Shown one piece after another: positions 25,339 through 36,800 of a stretch of DNA of 64,000 nt. Position 1 is the stretch's first letter. Every line of letters begins with the position of its first letter. A program made the position numbers and the translations under genes. A model generated the notes under the pieces. That model had not been told where the DNA came from and did no database searches. It saw only the letters and a program-made list of their open reading frames with translations. Origin of the DNA: UBA6168 sp964573725 (GTDB lineage: Bacteria; Bacteroidota; Bacteroidia; Chitinophagales; Saprospiraceae); contig CAZNLJ010000016.1 in NCBI GenBank assembly GCA_964573725.1, positions 1-64,000 of the forward strand, given 5' to 3'.

Positions 25339-28300
25339 ATGAAGAAGGTATTCTCCACCAGAAGCAGGAAACGGCTGTACCACGGCCTGTTGTGCGCATG
25401 TATCATCTCCGCTTGTTCGGAAGCACACCGACCCCCACCGCTCCCGCAGGACCGGCCACCCCTGGAATCGTTTACAGGAGCGGAACCGGTGCGGGAAGCT
25501 TCGCAGGCCCTGTTGCGGCTGGTCCCTCCGGCGGAAAGCGGCCTCAGCTTTGTGAACAACATCCGGGAGACCATTGACAACAATCTCATTACCAATGTAA
25601 ATATCTACAACGGCGGCGGCGTTGCGACCGCAGATTTCAACAACGACGGCCGGACGGATATCTTCCTGGTGGCGAGTAACGGCCCCAACGCCCTCTACCT
25701 CAACGAGGGGGGGCTCCGTTTCCGGGATGTTACCGAAACGGCGGGCTTGCTCGCCCCCGAAGGATTCAAGACGGCCGCCGTCGCAGTGGATATCAACGCG
25801 GACGGCTGGATGGACCTCTACCTTTGCCGGGCCGGTACCAATATCGGGCCTGAGGACCGGCGCAACCTGCTGTTCGTCAACAACCGAAACGGTACGTTCA
25901 CCGACCGTGCCGCGGCCTATGGCCTGGACAATCCTTCCCTCTCCGTCGGTGCGAATTTCTTCGATTACGACCTCGACGGGGATCTCGACCTGTATCTGTT
26001 GAACACCCCTACCACCCAATCCTACATCAGCCAGCTCAACCTCAACCGGGATAACGTCACGGGGCAGGTCCGGCCCAACATCCTGCCGGTGGACGAGCTC
26101 GATTCCGACCGGCTTTTCCGCAACAACGGAAACGGCACCTTTTCGGACGTCTCCCGACAGGCGGGTATCTGGAACCTGGGCTACAGCCAGAGTGTCGCGG
26201 TCTCGGACATCAATCGGGACGGGTATCCGGAAGTATACGTCGCCAACGATTACGTACAGCCGGACCAGCTCTACCTCAACAACGGCGACGGTACCTTCAC
26301 CGACCGCCTGGCCGATTTTTTCCGACACACGGCCCAACATACCATGGGGACGGATATCGCCGATTTCGACAACGACGGTCATCTCGACCTCGTATCGCTG
26401 GACATGGCACCGGTCCGACACTACCGAAGGAAGACCACCACCAACACCAATTCCCAGAGCCGATACAACACCATCATCCAATACGGCTACTTCGAACCGG
26501 TGGTGCGCAACACCCTGCAGCGCAACAACGGCGACGGTACCTTCAGCGATATTGCCTGCCTGGCGGGTATCGCGCACACGGACTGGAGTTGGGGTTGTCT
26601 GCTATTCGACATCGACAACGACGGCTTCAAGGACCTCGCCGTCTCCAACGGATTCCGCCGCGAAGTCACCGACGCCGATTTCATGAATTTCACCTACCCC
26701 CAGCTCTCCGCCCAAAGCAAGGTGAAGCCGTTCCGGACGCTCGATGATATCGTCCGCTACATCCCGGTCTACAAGGTCCGCAACTTTGTCTACCGCAACA
26801 CGGGTGGCTGGAAGTTCGAGGACAAGACCGGCGAATGGTTGACCGTTCCGCCTTCCTGGTCGAATGGTGCCGCCTATGCCGACTTCGACGGGGACGGCGA
26901 CCTGGAATGGATCGTCAACAACCTGGAGGAACCGCCTTTCCTGTATGAGAACCTCAGTGCCGGCCGGCCGGATGCCCATTTCCTGCAGCTGCGGCTGTTG
27001 GGTCGGGGTGCCAATCCTTCCGCCATCGGGGCGGCCGTTACCCTGAAGGCGGGTTCCGTCACCCAGTTCCAGGAGCTGCATACGACCCGGGGGATCTTTT
27101 CGACGGTGGAACCGCTCCTGCATTTCGGCCTCGGGACCTACGAGGGGCCGGTCGATTTGGAAATACGCTGGCCGGACGGGACGCAGATCCGCCTGGACGG
27201 GGTGCAGGCCGACCGACGGATGGAAATCCGACAGCCGGCCGATGCCGTTCCCGCGGCTCCGGTTACCGTGCCGGTGGCGGCCTTTCTCCCGGACACGGCA
27301 AGCGGGCTTTTGTTCCGACATCTGGAAAACCCATACGACGACCTGGATTATCATTTCCTGCTTCCCTGGCGCCTGTCCGAGTTGGGGCCCGGCATGGCTG
27401 CCGCCGATGTCAACGGCGACGGCCGGTCGGATGTCTACATCGGAAACGCTTTCAATAGTCCGGGGGGCCTGTTTCTCCAGGAGGAGGACGGCCGCTTCCG
27501 GCCGTTCCCATCTCCCGACCTGCAGGCCGACGGTATTTACGAGGATAACGACGTCTTGTACTTGGATGCCGACGGGGATGGGGACGAGGACCTCTTCATC
27601 GTCAGCGGCGGCGTCGAAGGCGATACGTCCATCGCCTGGCAATCGAGGTTGTACCTGAACGACGGTGCCGGCCGCTTCACCAAGGCGCCGGCCGGTGCCC
27701 TTCCGGATATACGGACGACCGGCAAGGCCGCGCTCGCGGCCGACATCGACGGGGACGGCGACCTGGACCTGCTCCTCGGCGGGCGGGTGCGGGCCGGACA
27801 ATATCCCCTTCCGCCCACCAGTATGGTATTGCGCAACGAGAAGGGCCGTTTCGAGGATGTGTCTGCCGCTGTCGGTTGTGACTTCATCAATTGCGGGATG
27901 GTGACGGACCTGCAATGGGTCGACCTCGACGGGGACGGTCGTTCGGAACTGGTCGTCGTCGGTGAGTGGATGCCGGTGTCCGTCTTCGAATGGACCGGAA
28001 GCCGATTCCGGGACCGGACCTCCGCCTACGGATTGCAGGGCAGCAACGGCTTGTGGAATACCCTGGCCGTGGCGGATCTCGACGGCGACGGCGACCCCGA
28101 CCTCGTCACGGGCAATTTCGGCCTGAATTCTCCCCTCCGCGCCACCGACGAAGCCCCCCTGCGATGCTTTTCCGCCGATTTCGACAGCAACGGCAGCATC
28201 GATCCGGTCCTGGCCTACTACGAGGACGGCTACCTGTTCCCTTACCGCCATCGGGATGTCCTGATCAAACAGTTGCCTCCGCTCAAGAAGAAATTCGTCA

Positions 28301-28755
28301 CGTACAAGGACTACGGTGCCGCCGTCCTCACCGATGTATTCCCGGCGGAAGTGCTGTCCGCCGCCCATCAATCCCTCGCCTATACCCTGGCTTCCTGTTG
28401 GTGGGAAAACCGGGACGGCCGCTTCCTCCGCCATGAACTCCCCATCCAGGCCCAATCGGCACCCGTCCAGGATATCCTGGTCCATGATATCGACCGGGAC
28501 GGCCGCCCGGACCTTTTCCTGGTCGGCAACAAATTCGCCGTGGAGGTGGAAACCGGCCGTTGCGATGCCGGGACGGGCTGTGTGCTGATAAGCGAAGGGA
28601 AGGGCGGATGGTCCTGGCTGCCCAATCCAAAGTCCGGCCTTTGGGCGAGGGGTGATGTCAGGTCCGTCCTGGTTGTCCCCCGGACCGAAGGCCGCGAATC
28701 CGTCCTCGTTGCCGAGAACAACGGTCCGGTCACCGTTTTTACCCGTCGCGATTAG
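25339..28755 (+). CDS. FG-GAP/VCBS repeat lipoprotein with ASPIC/UnbV domain
   Basis: A 1138-residue surface lipoprotein. The signal ends in a lipobox (CIISAC). Many calcium-binding FG-GAP repeats with DxNxDGxxD loops follow, e.g. ADFNNDGRTDIFL, DINADGWMDLYL, DYDLDGDLDLYL, DFDNDGHLDLVSLD, building one or two beta-propellers. Around residues 550-630 there is an ASPIC/UnbV domain (AIGAAVTLKAG, LHTTRGIFSTVEPLLHFGLG). A second propeller set follows from about 690. Such proteins are outer-surface and often encoded near SusCD or polysaccharide loci, but none is present here, so the ligand is unknown. ATG at 25339 was chosen for the signal peptide; the frame is open 62 codons upstream. Confidence 0.88.
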   Translation: MKKVFSTRSRKRLYHGLLCACIISACSEAHRPPPLPQDRPPLESFTGAEPVREASQALLRLVPPAESGLSFVNNIRETIDNNLITNVNIYNGGGVATADFNNDGRTDIFLVASNGPNALYLNEGGLRFRDVTETAGLLAPEGFKTAAVAVDINADGWMDLYLCRAGTNIGPEDRRNLLFVNNRNGTFTDRAAAYGLDNPSLSVGANFFDYDLDGDLDLYLLNTPTTQSYISQLNLNRDNVTGQVRPNILPVDELDSDRLFRNNGNGTFSDVSRQAGIWNLGYSQSVAVSDINRDGYPEVYVANDYVQPDQLYLNNGDGTFTDRLADFFRHTAQHTMGTDIADFDNDGHLDLVSLDMAPVRHYRRKTTTNTNSQSRYNTIIQYGYFEPVVRNTLQRNNGDGTFSDIACLAGIAHTDWSWGCLLFDIDNDGFKDLAVSNGFRREVTDADFMNFTYPQLSAQSKVKPFRTLDDIVRYIPVYKVRNFVYRNTGGWKFEDKTGEWLTVPPSWSNGAAYADFDGDGDLEWIVNNLEEPPFLYENLSAGRPDAHFLQLRLLGRGANPSAIGAAVTLKAGSVTQFQELHTTRGIFSTVEPLLHFGLGTYEGPVDLEIRWPDGTQIRLDGVQADRRMEIRQPADAVPAAPVTVPVAAFLPDTASGLLFRHLENPYDDLDYHFLLPWRLSELGPGMAAADVNGDGRSDVYIGNAFNSPGGLFLQEEDGRFRPFPSPDLQADGIYEDNDVLYLDADGDGDEDLFIVSGGVEGDTSIAWQSRLYLNDGAGRFTKAPAGALPDIRTTGKAALAADIDGDGDLDLLLGGRVRAGQYPLPPTSMVLRNEKGRFEDVSAAVGCDFINCGMVTDLQWVDLDGDGRSELVVVGEWMPVSVFEWTGSRFRDRTSAYGLQGSNGLWNTLAVADLDGDGDPDLVTGNFGLNSPLRATDEAPLRCFSADFDSNGSIDPVLAYYEDGYLFPYRHRDVLIKQLPPLKKKFVTYKDYGAAVLTDVFPAEVLSAAHQSLAYTLASCWWENRDGRFLRHELPIQAQSAPVQDILVHDIDRDGRPDLFLVGNKFAVEVETGRCDAGTGCVLISEGKGGWSWLPNPKSGLWARGDVRSVLVVPRTEGRESVLVAENNGPVTVFTRRD

Positions 28756-28939
28756 GCGGGTTTCCCAGCGCCGGTATGCTGCGCCGGAAGGCCGGGCGGA
28801 GGAGCTTGCCGGTCGGAATCTTCCCTCCCCGCCGCGCGGCTCCAACCGGGCGGGCGATTCAGGGAAGTACCATTGCCTTCCCTCGGGTGCCTTGTTTTGT
28901 ACAATGCTTGTCAAAAGACCCAAAATATCCCTCCGACGG

Positions 28940-28970
28940 TTGACAATTATCCTTCATTCGTTTATATTTG
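28940..28970 (+). promoter_or_regulatory. promoter of the M43-like gene
   Basis: TTG at 28940-28942 and TATATTTG at 28963-28970 are separated by 20 nt, a full consensus Bacteroidota promoter. The predicted leader to the ATG at 29142 is about 165 nt. The rest of the gene-free stretch 28756-29141 shows nothing recognisable. Confidence 0.7.
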
Positions 28971-29141
28971 TTTTCCACTATTGATAATCGCCCAGCCAAG
29001 GCCGGTTCCACCCGGCAGCCTACCGACAATAGACGCACTACTTTTCCTACTGCCTTTCCGGAGATATCGACTGTTCGTCAAAGTACCCCTGTACCCATTT
29101 ATGTACGGTTTTGATTTTTTTAACACCATAAAACCAACACC

Positions 29142-30479
29142 ATGTTTACCCTTACCTTACCGGTCGCTGTCCGCAGGGACGGCAATTCTTTCCCGCCATT
29201 GCTTATTTGTTTGATCTGGCTGTTTTGGGTGTTTCGGGCCAACCTGGTCGCCCAGGTCGGCACGCCTGCCGTCCTGCGACAATTGGCGACGCAGGCCGTC
29301 ACACAGCGCCTGGCGGCCGCAGACCCGACTTACCACCAACGCCGGCAGGCCCTGGAAGCCCAGCTGGCCGGTCACCGGCTCCCGGCGGAGCGGGAGGTGG
29401 TGACGATTCCGATCCTGTTCCACCTCTTGCATCCGGCAGGGCGTCCGATCGTCGGGGAAGCCCAGGTCCGGTCCCAATGGCAGTCCCTGGAGCGGGATTT
29501 CGGTGCGCCGCTCACCGATGCACGGCACCCGGCGGATACCCTGGAGGGATTTCTCGAACGGGCGGCCGACCCCCTCATCCGCTTTTGTCCGGTGTCCGGC
29601 GGCCCCGCATCGCCGGCCGGCATCCATATGGTCCCGACCGGTCGGACCGACTGGCGTACCGACGATGCGATGAAGTTCGACCACCTGGGCGGTGCCGATG
29701 CTTTCCTGCCGGGATTCGTCCTCAATGTCTGGGTGGTGGAATTGGCGGATGGCATCAGCGGCTATGCGCAAGTGCCCGGCGGCCCGGCGGCCACCGACGG
29801 CATCGTGATCGATCACCGTTTCTTCGGTACTACCGGTACGGCAAGGGCGCCTTATGACCAGGGCAAGACCCTGACCCATCTCATCGGCAACTACCTCGGC
29901 CTCCAGGAGCTGTGGGGGCAGGGGTTGTGCACCGATGACGGGGTGGCGGATACGCCCTTGGCCAATGCCCCGAATGTGGGCTGCCCTGCCTACCGGCATC
30001 TCAGTACCTGCGATGGCCATCCTGTCGAAATGACCATGAATTTCATGGACAATACCGAGGACGCCTGTATGTACCTGTTCACCCGCGACCAAGTCCGTCG
30101 GATGCACGCCGTCCTCCGAGAGGGAGGTGTCCGGGCCAGCCTGCGGCAGGGGGGCGGCTTTGTCTGCCACGAACCCGCCGGTCCCGGGCCGCACGACCCG
30201 GTGTCCCCACCTCCTACCGAAGACTTCGACTTGTCGGTTTATCCCAATCCGACCAGCGGGGTCCTGCATTACCAGATCCGTTCCCGCATGGGTGCGGCCG
30301 GTGAGCTGCAGGTCAGTCCCGCCAACGGAACGGTATGCTTCCGGCAGTCCGTCAGATGGCCGGCCGGTGAAATCCGCGGGGAAATCGATTGTACCGGTTG
30401 GGCCGCCGGCACCTACTTCGTGCAGGTCTCGGTCGATGGCCGTACGCTCACCCGGCCGGTATTGGTCCGCCGGCCCTGA
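29142..30479 (+). CDS. T9SS M43 (pappalysin)-like protein with a degenerate zinc site
   Basis: A 445-residue secreted protein. Signal peptide residues 1-37. Residues 60-340 align with the M43/cytophagalysin metzincin domain: REVVTIPILFHLLHPAG, LNVWVVELADGISGYAQVPGG, GIVIDHRFFG, then the motif region KTLTHLIGNYLGLQELWGQG, CTDDGVADTPLANAPN and the Met-turn segment MNFMDNTEDACMYLFT. A functional member has HExxHxxGxxH at this point; here it reads H246-L-I-G-N-Y-L-G-L-Q-E, so the catalytic Glu and the second and third zinc His are lost while the scaffold and Met-turn are kept. The C-terminus (from about 365, SVYPNPTSGVLHYQI) is a T9SS type A sorting domain. It is probably a non-catalytic binding protein. 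Confidence 0.82.
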   Translation: MFTLTLPVAVRRDGNSFPPLLICLIWLFWVFRANLVAQVGTPAVLRQLATQAVTQRLAAADPTYHQRRQALEAQLAGHRLPAEREVVTIPILFHLLHPAGRPIVGEAQVRSQWQSLERDFGAPLTDARHPADTLEGFLERAADPLIRFCPVSGGPASPAGIHMVPTGRTDWRTDDAMKFDHLGGADAFLPGFVLNVWVVELADGISGYAQVPGGPAATDGIVIDHRFFGTTGTARAPYDQGKTLTHLIGNYLGLQELWGQGLCTDDGVADTPLANAPNVGCPAYRHLSTCDGHPVEMTMNFMDNTEDACMYLFTRDQVRRMHAVLREGGVRASLRQGGGFVCHEPAGPGPHDPVSPPPTEDFDLSVYPNPTSGVLHYQIRSRMGAAGELQVSPANGTVCFRQSVRWPAGEIRGEIDCTGWAAGTYFVQVSVDGRTLTRPVLVRRP

Positions 30480-30848
30480 CCTGCCGCGGTTGGTCCGCCG
30501 CCGTAATTCCCGGCCGTGGCTTCCGGCCCTGGTCCGGCGGGCTACCGTCCCGCAGCTCCCTTACCCTGGATACCCGTGAGAGATCCGGAGACCGATTCCG
30601 TAGCGTCCCCCCGGCCGTATCGCCGGGACCGGTGTTCCTGTGGCCGCCGCCGACCCTGTTTCGCATTCACCACCCCAAAAAACCGTTCGGCCCGCAGCCC
30701 ATACCGGCTGTGCGTCAGGTGCGCTGTCTTTTCGTGTGATGCGACTAACCGGTGGAAGGACATGGTCAGCCCCGCCCGTTCTCGGTTGGAAAGATGCCTC
30801 GTCGCCGGCTCCGGTCTCTCTTTTCATTAACTCCTAAAACCTGCAACC
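30480..30848. other. 369-bp gene-free stretch before the RHS gene
   Basis: No motif, hairpin with a T-tract or consensus promoter was found. Short frames here have arginine/proline-rich shadow composition. Confidence 0.35.
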
Positions 30849-33800
30849 ATGACAAACGTCGCCCATCGGTGGCGCGCCCTCGTTTGGTCGCTCTGCCTGC
30901 TTCTGCCGGCCCTCATCCTGCCGGCCCAGCCCCGTAACAACCTGATCGGGGATGTCTCCCTGCCCGCGCCGCAAGTCGGTTCCCTGGGAAAGTTCGGGGA
31001 TATTCCGGTCAGCCCCTTCACCGGTGTTCCGGATATCTCCCTGCCCGTCCATACGGTTTCGGAAGGCCCGTTGGCCTTGCCGTTGACCTTGCAGTACCAT
31101 GCCTCCGGTATCAAGGTGGCGGAACTAGCTGGCTGGACCGGCATCGGATGGACCCTCCAGGCCGGAGGAGCCATCTCCCGGACCATTCTCGGCTACCCCG
31201 ATGAAAACAGTCCTTACGGCTACTATACCATGGGTGCCGACCTGACCGGAAGCACCCAGGAAATGATACAAATCCTCGAAGGACAAGCGCTCGATACGGA
31301 GCCGGATATATTCCAGTTCTCCCTACCCGGCTATTCGGGCAAGTTCTACATCGACCAGGACCACCAGCCGCAGTTGGTCCCCCGGCAGGACCTGCAAATC
31401 AGCTGGACCGGTACCTTCGATCAGTTCGTCATCCGGACACCGGACGGCACCCGGTACTATTTTGGCCAGCATCCCGTCAGCGGATCGGATGCCACCGACC
31501 GTACCCGCTTCCAGGGAGAGACCTTCGATGTGGTGACAGCCTGGCACTTGGTCCGGGTCAGCAGCTACGACGGGATTTTTGCCATCGACCTCGCCTATGA
31601 GGCGGAGCAATATTCCTACCACCATCCGGCCTCCTGTTGGTACGAGCAGTTCGAATGCATCGGCACGAGTGGCGGGAGTTCCCAGGTTTCCCTGGCGTGC
31701 GCCGCGGCGACGACGCTGGTTGACGAATACCATCCCGTGCACCGGACAAACGTCCGCGGTCACCGGCTTTCCGCGGTCACCACCACCACCTCCGAGGTCC
31801 TTTTCGTGGCGGAGACCAGCCGCGAAGACCTCTGGCCACACGAGGACGGTGGGGATCCGGCCCGAAGGCTGGACCGGATCGAAATCCGATCCGGTGACTT
31901 CTGCACCCGTTTCGACCTGACCTACGATTACTTCCAGGACTTGCGCCAGTTGGGGGATTTCCCAATCCATGAACTGCCGGAATCGAAGCGGCTCAAACTC
32001 CTGCAGGCCCGCTTGTCCAGCTGCGACGGAAGCCTGGTGCAGCCCCCTTACCGCTTTACCTATTCGGGCGAGGAGACCTCCCGGGTCATCCAGGGAACCA
32101 CGGTGACCCGCCAGTTCCTGCCGTACCGCCTGAGCAAGGAAATCGACCATTGGGGTTTCTTCAACGCCCGCAATGAAAATGAGTCGCTCCCGGTGAATGT
32201 GCCCCCGACGACGGTCACCCTGCCCTTCGGCAGTACGGTGTCATACGGGGAAGCAAACCGCGATGTCCGCGAAAACGCCATGATGTCCGGCATCCTCCGC
32301 CGGATCGATTATCCCACCGGAGGGCATACCCGTTTCGATTACGAGGCCAATACCTATCACAACGAATCCGTTCAACATGATCCGGTCTGGAAACTGGAGA
32401 ACTACCCCTATCCGAACCCTGCGGAAGTCTGCGGGAGCACCGAGGCGGAGCAGGTCTTCACCTTTGACCCGGGGTTGTTGTCCCAGGCGACGTACCGCCT
32501 GACCATCGGATATCCCGGCGGTGGATGCCCGTATGCAGGTCCTTCCGTCAGCATGTGGGTGGAGGCGTACGACGACCTGACGGGTGCCTTCATCGGCCAG
32601 GTGGGCCTGAACACGGTTCCGGTTCCGGGGATGACCACAAGCACTGCCCACCTCCCCTTGCAGCCTTTCGGTACCGGTCAGCTGCCCGCCGGGTCGCCGG
32701 TTCGTTTTGTCCTGAAGGCACAGGACGCCTGGGCAAAGTTCGAAGTGTACAGCGCCACGGCCATTTCGGTCAGTGACCTCGCCGGCGGCCTCCGGATCCG
32801 GAGCATCAGCAGCCATGATGGTATCGATCCGGAACGCGACATGGTCCGGACTTTCCATTACCACGATGAGGACGACCCTTCCCGGTCCAGCGGGGTTCTC
32901 CTGGCCACGCCACGGTACGGGACCGTCCACCAGGCCGTCGTGCCGGCCGGACAATCCATGAATTATCCCTTGGTCGGTGTGCAGTTCGTCAGCTTCCATG
33001 CGGACAGCCAGGTACCGCTCGGCGGGTTTGACGGGGTCGCCGTCGCTTACAGGCATGTCGAGGAAAGGCAACCCGGGAACGGTGCGACCCACCACCATTT
33101 TTTCCTGGATACGGCCGGTACCTTCGCCGCTTTTCCGCAACCGCCGCCCCAGCTCCTCTACCGGAACGGTAAGATCCGGCGGGTGGTCATGCAACGGGAG
33201 GACGGGTCGACGGTCGGCGAAACCACCCACGGCAGCCCCCACAGTGCCTACGCCCTCTCCGCCGGAACCATCTACAAGTATGTCCGCCGGCCGGCAGCCT
33301 GCCCCGGGGAAGGCGGCACCCCGATGCCCGTCCTGTTCACGACGCCATACCGCAACCGTACCAACCACTTCCGGATCATGAACACGACCCGGGTGCTGGA
33401 CGGCGTCACCGCCACCACCACCTATGAATATGACCCTGCCGCCAGGCATACCTTGCCGATCCGGGAGGTCTTCACCAATAGCGACGGCAAGGTCCATGAC
33501 ACCCGTTACCGGTTTGTGTTCGACCTCGCCGACCCTTGCCTGCGCGATGAGCTGGTCGGCCGGAACCTGACCGGACAACCTACCAGCACGCGGGTGTTTG
33601 TGGACGGGGTGTTGGTCCTCGGCGACAGCGTCCGTTGGTCAAATTATGGAAACGGGCTCCCCGAGGCCGCTTGCGGTTCCGCCGACCCTCCATACCCATG
33701 GCGGCACTATGCCTGGGAAGTCGCCCTCGACGAGAATGACCAGCCGGTCGGTTCCGGTCAGTGGACACTCCAGGGTACGGTCTCCGAACGTCATCCCGGC

Positions 33801-36800
33801 TCCGGGCTGCCGAAGGTTTTCCTGCGGGCCGGCGGCTGGGAACCGGAATCCTTCGAGTGGACGGCCGGCGGCCTGCTTGCGCGCCGTTCTTACAGCAATT
33901 TCACCTGGAAATTCGATTACCTGCCCGGTACCCGGCTCCTTTCCGTCGCAACCGATGTGGACGGACAAGAGACCAGCTACCAATACGACGGATGGATGCG
34001 CCTGGAGTCGGTGCATTCCCGCAACGGAGCGGTGAAGACCGCTTACCTGTATGATTTCGGAACGCCCGCGGAATGGAAAGGCGGCAACCGCATCACCACC
34101 CTGACCGAAAGGTCCGGGCTGGAGAGCCGGACCGTAGTCGAATACTTCGACGGCCTCGGCCGTCCCGCCGATACCTGGTGGATGGGCCACGGCCCGCAAG
34201 GCGAGGATATCGTTGCGGAAAAAAGATGGTACGATGCCGTCGGCCGGACCGAACGCCGGGTTTATATGCCGGATGTGAAGAATGCCCTTTCCTATGCCGC
34301 ATTGGAATTCGAACCTTCCCCGCTGAACCGGGTGGTTCGGGAAACCTTCCCCGACGGTCGGCAGGTCGGACTGGGATATTCGAACCATGGCAATTATTTC
34401 CGGTACACCGCCACGGATGAAAACCAACATACCACCGCCACCTTGACGGACCTCTTGGGCCGCAAGACGGAAAGCCGGGATGCCTTCGGACATCCCACCC
34501 ACTTCCGATATGATGCCAAGGACAACCTGGTCCGGGTAGTCAATCCGGAGCAACAGGAATACCGTTACGTTTACGATGCGCGCAACCGCGTCATCCGAAA
34601 GATGGTCCCCGGCGCCACTTGTGAGGAATTCGCCTACGACGGCCGGGACCTGATGGTCGCTTCCCGGGACGGCAACCTATATGCGGGAGATGATCCGGCA
34701 GGGACCCCGTCCGACCAATGGATGGTCTACGCGTACGATGCACACGGCAGACTGCTGCAAAGAGGCCTCGGCCAGCTTTCCGACGGACCGGCCGGTCCCT
34801 TGTGTGCCGGCTTGCCGCCGGCGGATGCCTCCTTTGCGGTCACGGAGGCGCTGCTGGTGCAAACTTTCGATGTCCAAGGCGATGCCACCTGTGCGGCGGG
34901 ATATGTACCCATCGGGAAATTGGGCATGGTATCGGCCAGGGTGCTGCTGCCCGATGGGACGCTGGGCGACTTCCTCCATACGAAATACTGTTACGATGAA
35001 TACGGGCGTGTCGGCCGGACGATAACAGACCTCTTTGAGGCGGGACAGGACGAGGTGCAGTCCGAATACAATATGGCCGACCAGGTCGTGCAAAACGCCC
35101 GGCAGTATAACGACGGGGAGTTGCAGGTCACCGAGCAGTATGCGTACGACCATGCCGGACGGCTGCGCAATCATCTCCATTCGCTCGACGGTGTCGCGGC
35201 CACTCCCGGCTGGCAACCCCTCGCCAGCTTCCGGTACAATACCCGCGACCAACTGTCCGACAAGGTACTGGGCAACCTGACCGGTATGTCCTACCTCTAC
35301 AACCAAAGGGGTTGGCTGACGCACGTCAACCTGATGCCTTTCGACCAAACCGCCGGCACCATGACCTGTGACCCTCAAGACCCTGCCGAGCCGGACCTGG
35401 CCCGCTGCGCGGAATGCGGAGACCATCGGTTCAACCTGGAGCAAGTGCTTCAGGCGCGGTTCCGACGCAATTTGTCCGTGGATTGCTATATCGACTGCGA
35501 CTGTGCGGCCCGTTGCCAACCGGGAACGCTGCCTCCCTGTACGGATGGTACGGCGGCCGAGCTGCCCATGGCTTCGGCGGAAGGTTTGTTGCTTCCGGCC
35601 TGGCTCTATGCTGTTTGGCCCTGCCAGGATACACAGGCGCAGGTATTGGAAAAGGACCTGGTCTCCTTGGCCGGCCCTTACGCCGTGTTTTCCCGGGTGG
35701 CGCTGGAAGACCCGGACCAAACGTTCCGGATCCGCAACGGGGAAGGAGAACAGGAGCTGGTGGACCTGCAGGGGCTGTTCGACCGGGTGAACAGCGGGGA
35801 GTCCATGTCCGTCCGTTCCGCCCGGGAGGGGAAGTGCCCGGATTGCCCCCTCGGCCTGCCGGATTGCTCACCCGCCGCCGCCGCCGCCCAGTCGGCATCG
35901 CTGGCCGCGCTTTCGGCCAATCTGGTATCCTCCCTCTCCGGCTTGCAACTGCCGACCAACCTGCTGCGGATCCGCCTATGCAGCGGAAAGGAAGTGTATC
36001 TCTTCGAAGAGGAATCGGAGGCCCTGACCGGCCCCCGGCAAATCCTGCAGCTCATTCCGGTGACGGAAGGGAATCAACAGCTGGCGTGGGAGAACGGTAC
36101 GGGAACCGTGTCGATCTCCCTTCCGTACTTCCTTCAGATCCGGACCCTGGAGCCGGGTTGGACCCTCCAGTATTACCGTCCGTGCACGGAAAACCGGTGC
36201 GCCGAAACCGGGGTCCGGCAGACGGCCCGGTCCGTCGGCGAAAGCACGTATTTCTCCTCCCTGGCAGGTCAGCCGGCTTTCCAGGACCTGACCGCCGTTT
36301 GTCCGAACAGCCAATGGTCCCTCGAACGGGACGGACAAGCATGGGACATCACCGTCACCGGCGGTAGCGGCGAAGCGGCCTGGGATATGGCCACGCATCT
36401 GCCGCTCGACGCAGAACTGCTGGCTTTCCGTGTGGTCGTCCTGATTCCCCAGTTGATGGCCGTCCATGGCCGGGTCGGGCTCCATGACGGGAACCAGTTC
36501 GTTTCGGTCAACGGGGGGCAGCCCTACCTCACCCTCGACGGAAGCACTTTTCCGGGGCTCCCTTACCTGGTGCTGACGCCGGACAGCCTGCCGTCCGCCC
36601 AGACCCTGTCCAATCTGCAGGTATTGCTCGCCATCGACCACCGGAGCATATCCATCGATGCCGTATATGCCGAAGCGGATTACCGGGTGCCCTGCGACCG
36701 CTGCGCCTTGCCGACGCCGGCCTGCTCCGCCGCCGAGCAAGCGGCCCAATGGGATGCTTATCTGGCCATCCGCGCCGCCGCCGCCCAATTGTCCACCACG

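Noticed and set aside
30849..30950. Possible T9SS or type VI export signal for the RHS protein
   Set aside because: Only an ordinary N-terminal signal peptide is visible; there is no type A sorting domain at the C-terminus and no VgrG/PAAR gene nearby.
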